A stretch of DNA of 64,000 nucleotides. Source: CBDDHT01 sp965228615 (lineage in GTDB: Bacteria; Pseudomonadota; Alphaproteobacteria; Rhizobiales; Methyloligellaceae). The notes beneath the pieces were generated by a model. The model did not search any database. It worked only from the letters and a program-made list of their open reading frames with translations, and was not told the origin of the DNA. This document shows, piece after piece, positions 26,993 through 36,224 of the stretch. Numbering within the stretch: position 1 is the first letter of the stretch; every line of letters starts with the position of its first letter. The stretch lies in the NCBI GenBank assembly GCA_965228615.1, contig CBDDHT010000004.1:2356001-2420000 (forward strand). The letters are read 5' to 3'. Both the position numbers and the translations under genes were made by a program.

Positions 26993-29443
26993 CTAAGCCT
27001 TTGTCCGAACTGAATTCGGATCATAGGGCGAGCGCAAATGCGGTGTTGCCGCAAGCTTCGTACCGGCAAGGTCGATGTCAAATCTTCCCGACAGAAGGTC
27101 TGTGTCCGAGGCGATCCCATCGCATCGCACATAGCCGAGACCTACGGCACGCCCCAGCGTGTGTCCATAGGCGGCAGAGCGGAGATCGCCTACCGGTTCG
27201 CCGTCGCGGAGAATCAACTCACCGCCATAGAGAACCGGATCAGCATCATCCAATGCGAAGAGCAGAAGGCGCCGGTCGATACCGCTATCGCGCTGGCGCA
27301 ACAAGGCATCGCGTCCGACAAAAGACGATGATTTGTCAAAGGCAACCGCAAATCCAAGGCCGGCTTGCAATGGCGTGTCGTCCGGAGAAAGCTCATGGCT
27401 CCAGGCCCGGTAGCCCTTCTCGACCCTGAGCGACTCAAGTGCATAATACCCGGCCTGCACGATGCCGAGGTCTTGGCCTTGCTCCACGAGAGCGTCATAG
27501 ACACCGACGGCCATTTCGGTTGGCACATAGAGTTCCCAACCGAGCTCGCCAACATAACTCATGCGCAGTGCCATGACCGAGGCGTAACCGAGATCGATCT
27601 GCTGCATTGTGCCAAAGGGAAAGGCGTCGTTCCCAAGATCGGCGTTGGTCAGACGCAACAATAAAGTGCGGGCATTCGGCCCCATCACGGCGAAGACCGC
27701 ATAGGCCGACGTCATATCAGTGACAGTTGCTGCCGTATCCTCGCCGATGCCCGCCTCGATCCAATGGCGGTCACGGATCGCCTGTGCCGAACCGGTTACG
27801 AGCAGAAAAGCTCTTTCGCTAAGCCGCGTGACCGTAAGATCCGACTCATAGCCGCCGCGATCATTCAGGAGGCCGGTGTAGACAGATTGTCCGGGCTCGA
27901 CGGCAACATCGTTTGCACACAAATGCTGCAGGACCGTCTCGGCATCCCGGCCCTGAACCAGAAGTTTTGAAAATGAAGAAAGATCGAATAACGCAACGGC
28001 GTTTCGCGCTGCCTTGTGCTCGGCTTGCGCCAACGGGAACCAGTTCTGGCGCGCGAACGAATATTCCATGCTTGGAGCAGTCTCGCCGGGCGCAAACCAA
28101 AGCGGGCGTTCCCAGCCCATCTTTGAACCAAAGCAGGCCCCAAACTCCTGAAGACGATGAAAAACCGGAGAACGGCGAAGAGGACGCGCACTCTCGAATT
28201 CGCGGTTCGGCCAGGGCATTTTGTAATGCAGGCCCAGCGTTTCCTTGACCCGGCCCTTCAGCCAATTGTCATTGCCGTGGAACCGCGCGAACCGGCGAAT
28301 ATCGACCGGCCAAAGATCCATTGTCGGCGCGCCCTCGATAATCCATTCGGCCAGAGCCTTGCCCGCTCCCCCTGCACTCGCAATCCCCATGGAGTTGAAA
28401 CCGGCTGCAACGAATATGTTTCGCACTTCCGGGGCTTCGCCAAGGATGAAATTATTGTCGGGAGTGAAACTCTCTGGACCATTGATGAATTGCTTCACTT
28501 CGGTCTCGTTCAAGGCAGGAACGCGATGTATCGCGTTCTCCATGAGGATCTCGAACTGATCCCAATCGTCATCGAGCAGCGAAAACTCAAAATCGTCAGG
28601 GATGCGCGGCATGTCCCAAGGTTTGGCATCCGGCTCGAAACCGCCCATCACCAGGCCGCCGACTTCTTCCTTGAAATAGATGTAACCATCGGGGTCACGC
28701 AGACATGGAAGGTCACGCGTGATGCCTTCGATTTGCTTCGTGACGATATACATATGCTCGCAGGAATAGAGCGGTATGGTAACGCCGCATTCGCGTCCGA
28801 CCTGCCGTGACCATTGCCCGCAAGCGATGACAACGGTTTCCGCCTTGATCGTTCCATTGGCGGTCTCCACGCCGGTGACCGCCCCTTTGTCGGTAGTCAC
28901 GCTCTTCACATGGGTCTTCTCGAAAATCCGCGCGCCGCGCTGCTTGGCGCCCTTGGCAAGCGCTTGTGTCAAATCGCTTGGATTGGCTTTGCCATCTCCC
29001 GGTAGCCAGACGCCACCGACGACATCGTCAATCCGCATGACCGGCCAATGTTTTGCGGCCTCTTCCGCCGATACCAGCTCTGCCTCGACACCGTAAGCGC
29101 GTGCCTTGGCCGCTGTCCGCCTGAGAACTGTCATGCGGTCGGGCGTCCGCGCGATCGCCAGACTGCCGCATTGTTTCCAGCCCGTAGCCTGCCCGGTCTC
29201 TTCCTCGAGCGAGGCGTAAAGCTCAGTCGACGTGCGGATCAACCGTGTCATGCTCTCTTGCGAGCGTAGCTGCCCCACAAGTCCCGCAGCATGCCATGTG
29301 GTTCCGCCGCTGAGACTGCCTTGCTCCAACAGGACCACATCGCGACGGTCGAGCTTTGTCAGGTGATAGGCGATACTGCAGCCAACGATACCGCCCCCGA
29401 TAATCACAATCTCGGCTTGGCTCGGCAGTTCCTGGCTCGTCAT
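26993..29443 (-). CDS. FAD-dependent sarcosine/dimethylglycine dehydrogenase-like protein with GcvT domain
   Basis: The 816-residue flavoprotein has an N-terminal DAO-type FAD domain (GGGIVG at 16-21) with H51 in TTWHAAG, the histidine that carries covalent FAD in this family. The C-terminal half (about 425-815) is a GcvT-like folate-binding module (YVGELGWELYVP, ALESLRVEKGYR). Such enzymes oxidatively demethylate N-methylglycines and pass the one-carbon unit to tetrahydrofolate. GGAGA precedes the ATG at 29443. It lies 185 bp downstream of the Fe-alcohol dehydrogenase on the same strand. The substrate could be sarcosine, dimethylglycine or another N-methylamine. Confidence 0.9.
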   Translation of the reverse strand: MTSQELPSQAEIVIIGGGIVGCSIAYHLTKLDRRDVVLLEQGSLSGGTTWHAAGLVGQLRSQESMTRLIRTSTELYASLEEETGQATGWKQCGSLAIARTPDRMTVLRRTAAKARAYGVEAELVSAEEAAKHWPVMRIDDVVGGVWLPGDGKANPSDLTQALAKGAKQRGARIFEKTHVKSVTTDKGAVTGVETANGTIKAETVVIACGQWSRQVGRECGVTIPLYSCEHMYIVTKQIEGITRDLPCLRDPDGYIYFKEEVGGLVMGGFEPDAKPWDMPRIPDDFEFSLLDDDWDQFEILMENAIHRVPALNETEVKQFINGPESFTPDNNFILGEAPEVRNIFVAAGFNSMGIASAGGAGKALAEWIIEGAPTMDLWPVDIRRFARFHGNDNWLKGRVKETLGLHYKMPWPNREFESARPLRRSPVFHRLQEFGACFGSKMGWERPLWFAPGETAPSMEYSFARQNWFPLAQAEHKAARNAVALFDLSSFSKLLVQGRDAETVLQHLCANDVAVEPGQSVYTGLLNDRGGYESDLTVTRLSERAFLLVTGSAQAIRDRHWIEAGIGEDTAATVTDMTSAYAVFAVMGPNARTLLLRLTNADLGNDAFPFGTMQQIDLGYASVMALRMSYVGELGWELYVPTEMAVGVYDALVEQGQDLGIVQAGYYALESLRVEKGYRAWSHELSPDDTPLQAGLGFAVAFDKSSSFVGRDALLRQRDSGIDRRLLLFALDDADPVLYGGELILRDGEPVGDLRSAAYGHTLGRAVGLGYVRCDGIASDTDLLSGRFDIDLAGTKLAATPHLRSPYDPNSVRTKA

Positions 29444-29628
29444 GCAGTCGTCTCCACCCTCGAGAATTTGCCCTCTTTGGCAAGCCCCATAAATGGCCGC
29501 ATGCACCGACAGTTCAAATTGTTAGTTTCAATGCGTCAATCATGAAAACAGATGGAGGCCGCGCAACCTATTGTAAAAACGTATGTTTTCCGCGTCGCAC
29601 AGAAACACTCTGACAACGCATCCGGCTT

Positions 29629-30792
29629 TCAGAGCCGGCCTTCCACGGCGCGGGTGTAGATCTCAGCATAGTCATTTGCGCTCAGCCGGATCGGGTTACC
29701 TGCGGCAGTCGGATCTTCAACAGCCCGTGGACCGATCACGTCGGCAGATACTGTTTCTGAGATCAGTTCGCTGAGTTTCGGTGGTATTCCGATCTGCGCC
29801 CGCAGGGCCTGAATGAATGAGAAGACAGCATCATATCCTGGCTGTTCGAGTCCCAGATAGCGCGCGATGCGATCTGTCTTTTCTTCGATCGCCGACCGGT
29901 TCGCCTGCATCACAAAGGGAAGGAGGATCGCATTGGTCAGGCCGTGATGGGTGTTGTGAAGGGCACCGACGGCGTGAGAGAGAGCATGCACGCCGCCAAG
30001 TCCTTTCTGGAATGCGGTCGCGCCCATGGAAGCTGCGACAATCATGTCCGCGCGCGCTTCCATATCATCGCCATCCGCAACAGCCCGCGGTAGTGCGTTC
30101 GCAATCAACCGCATACCTTCGAGCGCGATGCCATCCGCCATCGGATGGAACCCAGGGGCACAGAAAGCTTCGAGACAGTGGACAAAGGCGTCGAACCCGG
30201 TTGCGGCAGTTAGATGGGCAGGAAGTCCTCGCGTCATCTCCGGATCGAGAAGAGCGATCTTGGGCATCATCGACGGATGAAAGATGATCTTTTTGACGTG
30301 CGTTTCTAAATTGGTCACGACGCTCGCACGTCCAACTTCCGAACCTGTTCCTGCGGTCGTCGGCACTGCGATGATCGGCGCCACTTCCACAGCCGTAGCC
30401 CGAGTCCAGTTGTCGCCGATATCTTCGAAATCCCAAATCGGACGGGATTGGACGCTCATGAAGGCGATCGCCTTGCCAGCATCAAGTGCGCTACCCCCGC
30501 CGAAGGCAATAACACCGTCATGCCTGCCGTTTTCAAAGACTTTTGCGCCTTCATCGATATCCGCCGCCGTTGGATTGCTTTGAACGCCCGAATAAAGTGT
30601 GACGTCGACACCGCCAGCACCAAGGTCGGTAATGATCGACGCAACCATGTCAGATCGTGCAAGGCCTGGATCAGTCACAAGCAGAGGCGTCATAATGCCG
30701 AGACTTGAGCAGTAGCCTGCCAGCCCTTGGCTCGCACCTTCTCCGAATATCACGCGGGTTGGATAACTCCATTCGCGAATCGTGCTGGTCAT
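29629..30792 (-). CDS. Iron-containing alcohol dehydrogenase
   Basis: The 387-residue group III alcohol dehydrogenase has the NAD motif GGGS (98-101) and the metal set D201 (GFDAFVHCLEA), H205, H269 (GVHALSHAVG) and H283 (HHGLTNA). Its ATG at 30792 overlaps the aldehyde dehydrogenase stop as ATGA, with GGAG 8 bp upstream, so the two are translationally coupled. It would interconvert an alcohol and an aldehyde with NAD(H). Next to the ligase and aldehyde dehydrogenase it probably oxidises an amino alcohol or its gamma-glutamyl adduct. Confidence 0.93.
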   Translation of the reverse strand: MTSTIREWSYPTRVIFGEGASQGLAGYCSSLGIMTPLLVTDPGLARSDMVASIITDLGAGGVDVTLYSGVQSNPTAADIDEGAKVFENGRHDGVIAFGGGSALDAGKAIAFMSVQSRPIWDFEDIGDNWTRATAVEVAPIIAVPTTAGTGSEVGRASVVTNLETHVKKIIFHPSMMPKIALLDPEMTRGLPAHLTAATGFDAFVHCLEAFCAPGFHPMADGIALEGMRLIANALPRAVADGDDMEARADMIVAASMGATAFQKGLGGVHALSHAVGALHNTHHGLTNAILLPFVMQANRSAIEEKTDRIARYLGLEQPGYDAVFSFIQALRAQIGIPPKLSELISETVSADVIGPRAVEDPTAAGNPIRLSANDYAEIYTRAVEGRL

Positions 30793-32186
30793 GCCGGGAT
30801 CTCCGTCCGCATGTGGAAACTCTTGGCGCGAGTGAGCTGCTCGTAACCCACCTGCGACAGCGTGCTGCCACGTCCTGAATTCTTGATGCCTGTCCAGGCA
30901 AGGGCCGGGTCGAGATAGTCGCAGCGGTTCATGAAGACAGTCCCGGTCTCGATACGATTGCCAATTTCGTACGCGGCTGTCTCGTCGTTTGTCCATAACG
31001 ACGCCGTCAGTCCGAATGGGCTGTCATTCATCAGGCTTACAGCCTCATCGTCACTTTCGACCGACATGATTCCGATGACAGGTCCGAACGATTCATCCCG
31101 CATGATCGTCATGCCATGATCCACACCGGTAAGAACGTGCGGAGCAAGATAGGGCGTTCCTTTCTCGCTCATAGGAAAACCGTCTTCGTCGAGGTGCGAA
31201 ACCGCACCTCTGGTTACGGCGTCACGCACTTGATCGCGGACATATGCCGCGGCTTTCGCATTGACCATCGGTCCCAATGTCGTTTCAGGATCAAGAGGGT
31301 CCCCCAACACATAGCTCTTTGTGAAATCGACGAAACCAGCAACGAAGCGGTCATGAAGATCGCGATGGACATAGATCCGCTCGACGGCACAGCACGATTG
31401 CCCCGAGTTGAAGAAGGCACCGTCAACCAGATTCTCGATCGCAAAGTCGATCTCAGCGTCGGCCCGAACATAGGCCGGATCCTTGCCGCCTAGCTCCAGA
31501 CCCAGTCGCAGAAACTGGCCGGCAGCCGCCTGTTCCATAGCGGCCCCGCCTCCGACTGATCCGGTAAAACACACCATGTCGGCAAGGCGGGCGCTGACAA
31601 TACCGGCAGTCTGTTCGTGGCTCATCAGAACCGAACGGAAAAGACCATCGGGGAGACCTGCCTCCGCAAACGCTTTTGCAAAACGGTCACCGGTCAGGAG
31701 CGTTTGACGCGCCGGCTTCAGGATTACCGCATTGCCCGCCATCAGAGCCGGGACGATCGAATTGACCGCGGTCAGATAGGGATAGTTCCATGGCGCGATT
31801 GTCAGCACGACACCGAGCGGTTCGCGTTTGATCCTTCGTGAAAAGCCGGACTTCGGTTCCGGCACCAGATCGTCGAGCGCTGCGTCGGCAATCTCGATCA
31901 TGTGACGTGCGCGCTCTTTGAAACCGTTTAGTTCCCCCTCCCCGAAGCGGACGGGACGGCCCATCTGACGGGCCAGTTCCGGGATGATCTCGTCTGCCAC
32001 CGACAGCATGGCATCGACGGCTGAATTGCAGATTGCGGCACGCTCTCCAAGTGGCATCCGCCGCCATTCGGACTGTGCTCTGCGCGCCTCACCGAAGACG
32101 TGGATGATCTCTTCCGTGCTAACACAAGCGCGTTCGGCAAGAACCCGTCCGTCTATGGGCGATATGCAGCTTAGGATCTCACTCAT
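30789..32186 (-). CDS. Aldehyde dehydrogenase, succinate-semialdehyde type
   Basis: The 465-residue enzyme has the NAD-site N134 (APWNYPY), K157, general base E231 (LELGGKDP) and nucleophile C265 (NSGQSCCA, with an extra adjacent Cys). The ATG at 32186 overlaps the ligase stop as ATGA, and its own stop overlaps the next start the same way. This three-gene coupling argues for a single pathway. The substrate is likely the aldehyde made by the Fe-alcohol dehydrogenase, perhaps as a gamma-glutamyl derivative as in the Puu-type route. Confidence 0.93.
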   Translation of the reverse strand: MSEILSCISPIDGRVLAERACVSTEEIIHVFGEARRAQSEWRRMPLGERAAICNSAVDAMLSVADEIIPELARQMGRPVRFGEGELNGFKERARHMIEIADAALDDLVPEPKSGFSRRIKREPLGVVLTIAPWNYPYLTAVNSIVPALMAGNAVILKPARQTLLTGDRFAKAFAEAGLPDGLFRSVLMSHEQTAGIVSARLADMVCFTGSVGGGAAMEQAAAGQFLRLGLELGGKDPAYVRADAEIDFAIENLVDGAFFNSGQSCCAVERIYVHRDLHDRFVAGFVDFTKSYVLGDPLDPETTLGPMVNAKAAAYVRDQVRDAVTRGAVSHLDEDGFPMSEKGTPYLAPHVLTGVDHGMTIMRDESFGPVIGIMSVESDDEAVSLMNDSPFGLTASLWTNDETAAYEIGNRIETGTVFMNRCDYLDPALAWTGIKNSGRGSTLSQVGYEQLTRAKSFHMRTEIPA

Positions 32187-33559
32187 ATGATCTCGAAATA
32201 TCGCTCCATCTCCCAATCGGTGATGGCTTTCCGGAATGCATCCTCCTCCCACTCGCGGGTTGTCGCGTAGTGATCGACGAACGCCTGTCCGAAAAGTTCG
32301 GTTGCTGCTTCGGAAGACCGCAGGCGCGCAGCAGACTGTCGCAGAGTCCACGACAGTTTCTGTTTGTCGGGAAACGTCTGATCATAGGCATTGCCAGTGA
32401 CGCGCTCCGTCGGTTCGATTTTGTTCTCGATGCCCCACAGACCGGAACCGATGGAAGCGGCAAGAGCCAGATAGGGGTTCGCGTCCGCCGGTGCCACGCG
32501 ATATTCGACACGCTGTGATTTCTCGGACCCTGGGATGACGCGAAGCGCGCAAGTGCGATTATCGACCCCCCATGTGGCATCGGTCGGCGCCCAGAATCCC
32601 GGGATCAAACGCGTATAGGAATTGACTGTCGACGCCACCATGGCGAGCAGTTCCGGCATAAGCGCCTGCTGTCCGCCAACGAAATGCCGCATCGTCTCGG
32701 ACATGCGATGCTCCTGGCTGTCGTCATGGAAGGCAGAGACACCGTCGCGCCACAGGGACATGTGGATGTGGCCCGACTGACCCGGCCAATCCGGCGACCA
32801 CTTCGCCATAAAGGTCGCCATCTTGTCCTGCTTCTGGGCATAGATCTTGGTGAAAGTTTTGAAGAGAGCCGCTTTGTCGGCAACCTCGACGCCTGAAGCC
32901 GGGACGATCGCAGCTTCCAGAACGCCGGGCCCTGTTTCCTCGTGCAGCCCTTCGAGCGCAAAGTCCATAGTCTCGGAAAGATCGAGTAGACCCCGATAAA
33001 AGTCAGAATCGGTCGTCGCACGCATGACCGAATAGCCGAAGAATCCCGGCGCCATGGGCGTCATGTTCCGATAGTTCTTTTCTCGAACGGATTGTGGCGT
33101 TTCGTCGAACACGAAGAACTCGTACTCGAAGCCAGCCATCACATCGAAACCAAGATTACCGGCCCGCTTCAGCACACGCCGCAGCGTGCCGCGCGGACAA
33201 ACCGCTTCAGCGTCGCCGACAAACTCGCCGAGAACGAAAATCATATTGTCTTCGAGCGGAAGTTCGCGCGCGGTATCCGGCAAGAGCCTTACCGGCGCAT
33301 CCGGGTAACCTGTATGCCAGCCCGTATAGTCGACGCCCGGATTCTCGTAGAGCTGGTCATAGGAATCCCACCCGAGTACGACATCGCAGAAACCGAATCC
33401 GCCTTCGAGCGCCGACAGAAACTTCTCCCGCTTCATATATTTGCCGCGCAGGATTCCATCCGCATCGAAGACACCAACCTTCACATGCCGGATGTCACGC
33501 TCAATGACGAATGCGCTCAGCTCTTCGGCTGTTCTCGGCCGATCCTTGGTATTGGTCAT
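32183..33559 (-). CDS. Glutamine synthetase-like gamma-glutamyl-amine ligase
   Basis: The 458-residue protein belongs to the glutamine synthetase superfamily, type III/PuuA-like. Metal and ATP blocks are GFEYEFF (143-149), GQSGHIHMS (260-268), NSYTRLIPGFWAP and RVEYRVAPADANPY. The N-terminal beta-grasp domain is short, as in PuuA, GlnA4 and related ligases that join glutamate to amines such as putrescine, ethanolamine or methylamine. A GGAGGGG ribosome site precedes the ATG at 33559. It sits between a phosphodiesterase and an aldehyde dehydrogenase, which points to amine catabolism, not nitrogen assimilation. Confidence 0.9.
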   Translation of the reverse strand: MTNTKDRPRTAEELSAFVIERDIRHVKVGVFDADGILRGKYMKREKFLSALEGGFGFCDVVLGWDSYDQLYENPGVDYTGWHTGYPDAPVRLLPDTARELPLEDNMIFVLGEFVGDAEAVCPRGTLRRVLKRAGNLGFDVMAGFEYEFFVFDETPQSVREKNYRNMTPMAPGFFGYSVMRATTDSDFYRGLLDLSETMDFALEGLHEETGPGVLEAAIVPASGVEVADKAALFKTFTKIYAQKQDKMATFMAKWSPDWPGQSGHIHMSLWRDGVSAFHDDSQEHRMSETMRHFVGGQQALMPELLAMVASTVNSYTRLIPGFWAPTDATWGVDNRTCALRVIPGSEKSQRVEYRVAPADANPYLALAASIGSGLWGIENKIEPTERVTGNAYDQTFPDKQKLSWTLRQSAARLRSSEAATELFGQAFVDHYATTREWEEDAFRKAITDWEMERYFEII

Positions 33560-33602
33560 AGCCCCTCCCAGTGCTTGTTTGCTGACCTTACGCCGGTGGC
33601 AG

Positions 33603-35108
33603 TCAGTACTCGACCCAGGCCCGATTGAGATAACGTGTGCCGGCATATGTCGTCACCGACAGATGCGTCACAGCACCCTCATCATTCTGCGATGTAAGGA
33701 TTTGGTGATCGGGCTCATTTGCCGGCTGGTCCGAATGGCGAAAGCTCTCACTTAAGATCCGTCCATCAAGCGAGCTCGGTATTTCCAGGCCGAGCAATGA
33801 CAGAACCGTCGGGGTGATATCGACATTGCCGGCAGGCAGGTCAACGACTCGCCCCTCGGCAAACTTGCTTCCTCCGACGGCAAGCACATTGTGCAACTCA
33901 TAGGCACTCAGACCGCCATGGCAACCACCGCCGACAGGATAGGGCGCATCGTGTGCCGTATGCCCTTCGATGCCCCACTCATTGCCACCGTCGCGAGCCT
34001 TCAGACACAGGCTGATATCCGGTGCACGGCGATGATCGAGACCAATCTCTGCCTGACGAAGAGTCCCGGCAACACCATCGCGGGTGAAAACCGGACCGCA
34101 CCATTCTTGTTTCCGAAGCCACCCAATCAGGTTTTCGAGCATTTCTGGATCGGACCGGGGAAGCCACAATCCACCGGCATTGTCGACGACGACCACGGAA
34201 GTGGCATTGCCGTTCGGACGTGTGGCCGTTGGATAGCCGGCGGCGGTCAAATCGGAAGCGAGGTCCAGCGGCTCTCCATCCAGTGTGATCTGTCCATGAT
34301 CCGAAAGGGCAAGAATCTGCAAACGACCGGATTCGATATCACCGGCTCGGGCTTTCAATATCCGACCGAACTCGGCGTCCACATGACGGATCGCCTCAAG
34401 CGACCCCGGAGAGCCAATGCCCAGATAATGGAAACTCTCATCTGGCTCGCACAGCCAGAGCAACATGACATCCGGTGCGATTTCCGGCTCGACATAGTTG
34501 AGATAACCATCCACCGCATAGGAGATCCAATCGATTGCGGGGCGAACATAGTCGGGCATCGGCCCAATCCGCGCCTGGAGCGCCGCAAGAGCACCGTCGG
34601 GGGCTGTGGCTTCCGGACGCCGCATGGAAAAACGAAAGCTCCCGGCTTCTTCCGCCTTGATATTGATAAGACGTCCGCCTCCCGGCGTTCCGGCACTAAT
34701 CGTTGCGTATCGAAGGTTCGAGCCCGCGAGATATTCGCCAAGCGAGGGCACATCGAGAAGTTTGCCATCGAGTCGCGCGATGGCTGCTTCGAAGAGCACA
34801 TCGTCTCCCGTATTCAGAACGTCATCTGGTGCGCCGACAGGCTCAATAAATTTGTTGGCAACGACACCGTGTCGCGACGGATAGCAGCCCGTGACGACCG
34901 CAGACTGGTTCACTCTGGTTTCGGTCGGAAATGTCGAATGGTAGTTCGCGTACTGGACGCCTCGTGTCGCGAAGGCGTGGTAGTTCGGCATGAGGTCAGG
35001 CGTCACAAATTCCGGTCGAAGGGCATCGAAAACAACAATCAAGACCTGTGTATCCACGCTCACGATTTCCTCCGGAGGCTCCGTACGAACTTCTGCGACG
35101 ACTGACAC
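33603..35108 (-). CDS. Type I phosphodiesterase/nucleotide pyrophosphatase family hydrolase
   Basis: The 501-residue alkaline-phosphatase-superfamily enzyme has a metal site D28 (VVFDALRP), nucleophile T64 in the block FPTETRVNQSAVVTGCYP with HGVVAN after it, then a D and H in CEPDESFH, a second pair in LSDHGQ, and a C-terminal H in GGCHGG. No signal peptide is seen, so it acts in the cytoplasm. The start is GTG at 35108, with GAGG close upstream. It is first in a four-gene operon with the ligase, and may release an amino alcohol from its phosphate mono- or diester. It is distinct from PhnA. Confidence 0.88.
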   Translation of the reverse strand: MSVVAEVRTEPPEEIVSVDTQVLIVVFDALRPEFVTPDLMPNYHAFATRGVQYANYHSTFPTETRVNQSAVVTGCYPSRHGVVANKFIEPVGAPDDVLNTGDDVLFEAAIARLDGKLLDVPSLGEYLAGSNLRYATISAGTPGGGRLINIKAEEAGSFRFSMRRPEATAPDGALAALQARIGPMPDYVRPAIDWISYAVDGYLNYVEPEIAPDVMLLWLCEPDESFHYLGIGSPGSLEAIRHVDAEFGRILKARAGDIESGRLQILALSDHGQITLDGEPLDLASDLTAAGYPTATRPNGNATSVVVVDNAGGLWLPRSDPEMLENLIGWLRKQEWCGPVFTRDGVAGTLRQAEIGLDHRRAPDISLCLKARDGGNEWGIEGHTAHDAPYPVGGGCHGGLSAYELHNVLAVGGSKFAEGRVVDLPAGNVDITPTVLSLLGLEIPSSLDGRILSESFRHSDQPANEPDHQILTSQNDEGAVTHLSVTTYAGTRYLNRAWVEY

Positions 35109-35329
35109 ATAGCCTCTTTCCTTGCCCGTGCGAAAGCTCGATTTTCAGGATCCGGCGGAAGGTTTGTCAGGAGTCGTTCTGGCTTGGCATTGATGATTCT
35201 CGAGTGATCTGTGGTGCCGCCTGCAATCACACGCGAAGCAAACCCGCGGCCAAACAACGGAGTGAATAAGGCTCCCATCCGCCGACTACTCCACTCATTT
35301 GAAAGTGAAAAATCCACTCGATACACGCG

Positions 35330-35344
35330 TTAACCTTTCGTTAA
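35330..35344 (+). promoter_or_regulatory. CtrA-type binding site upstream of minC
   Basis: TTAA-CCTTTCG-TTAA matches the CtrA consensus TTAA-N7-TTAA exactly and is centred 27 bp before the minC start. In Sinorhizobium minCDE is part of the CtrA regulon, so cell-cycle control is likely here too. Confidence 0.75.
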
Positions 35345-35363
35345 CTCTATAGCGCCTAAATCA

Positions 35364-36134
35364 ATGGGCGCAGGGAAAGTGAAGGTCGACGTGACTCATG
35401 ATACGGGTGCTTCCCGTGCGCTCCGGTTTGCCGGCAGGTCGTTTCTGGCCTTTGTGCTGGCGCCACAGCCCCCTCTTAGCGAATGGCTCAATGATCTGGA
35501 CGCCTCGATGCGCCGCTCGGCCGGCTTCTTCGCGGGCAGACCGGTCATCATCGATCTGTCTCAGGGTACATTCACGAAACCAGCCGTCGAGGGCCTGCTT
35601 GAGGATCTCAAAACACGCGGTATTCGCACAATCGCTGTTGAAGGCGTAGACCCGGAATGGGTCGGCCCGGAGTTTGCTCCCCTGACCAATGGTACACCGA
35701 CAGCGCACCCGCTGGAGGGGGCAGATGAAAAAGACCCGCCACCCTCCAAAGCAGAATCCGAACCCAAAGAGACGCAGGAACCAACGTCCGATTCTCTCCC
35801 AGAAAACGGATCGCTCCTGATCGAATCTCCGGTCCGCTCAGGCCAGTGCATCGTCTTCCCCGAAGGCGACGTTACCGTTGTGGGGTCCGTTGCATCAGGA
35901 GCGGAGATCGTCGCCGGTGGATCGATCCACGTTTACGGCACCCTGCGCGGGCGGGCGATCGCCGGTTCCCTGGGCGTCGAGCGTGCGCGCATCTTTTGCG
36001 CCAAGTTCGACGCCGAACTCGTCGCCATCAACGGTCTCTACAAGTCAGCCGACGAGATGGGCGCGCATCTGCGCGGCCGGCCCGTACAGGCGCGGCTCGA
36101 AAAAGAATCGATGATCCTGACACCATTTGACTAG
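35364..36134 (+). CDS. minC: Septum-site-determining protein MinC
   Basis: The 256-residue protein inhibits FtsZ assembly away from mid-cell. It has an N-terminal MinC domain (about 5-105; FVLAPQPPLSEWLNDLD), a linker rich in Pro, Glu and Ser (about 110-150), and the C-terminal beta-helix that binds MinD (about 155-250; GDVTVVGSVASGAEIVAGGSI, RIFCAKFDAELVAINGLYK). It is first in minCDE and sits 20 bp after a CtrA box. The start codon is not certain, since no strong ribosome site precedes the ATG. Confidence 0.95.
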   Translation: MGAGKVKVDVTHDTGASRALRFAGRSFLAFVLAPQPPLSEWLNDLDASMRRSAGFFAGRPVIIDLSQGTFTKPAVEGLLEDLKTRGIRTIAVEGVDPEWVGPEFAPLTNGTPTAHPLEGADEKDPPPSKAESEPKETQEPTSDSLPENGSLLIESPVRSGQCIVFPEGDVTVVGSVASGAEIVAGGSIHVYGTLRGRAIAGSLGVERARIFCAKFDAELVAINGLYKSADEMGAHLRGRPVQARLEKESMILTPFD

Positions 36135-36224
36135 CGCAGCTTAGGCCCGATCGACTTTTCTGCACTCAATTCCGGCCGAGTGCGGATCGATCCAGAGAAG
36201 AGAAACGATATGGAGAGGAGCACA

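Noticed and set aside
30789..32186. Aldehyde dehydrogenase as the phosphonoacetaldehyde dehydrogenase PhnY.
   Set aside because: Its ATGA overlaps tie it to the ligase and Fe-alcohol dehydrogenase; the copy at 4166-5623 beside phnA is the better candidate.
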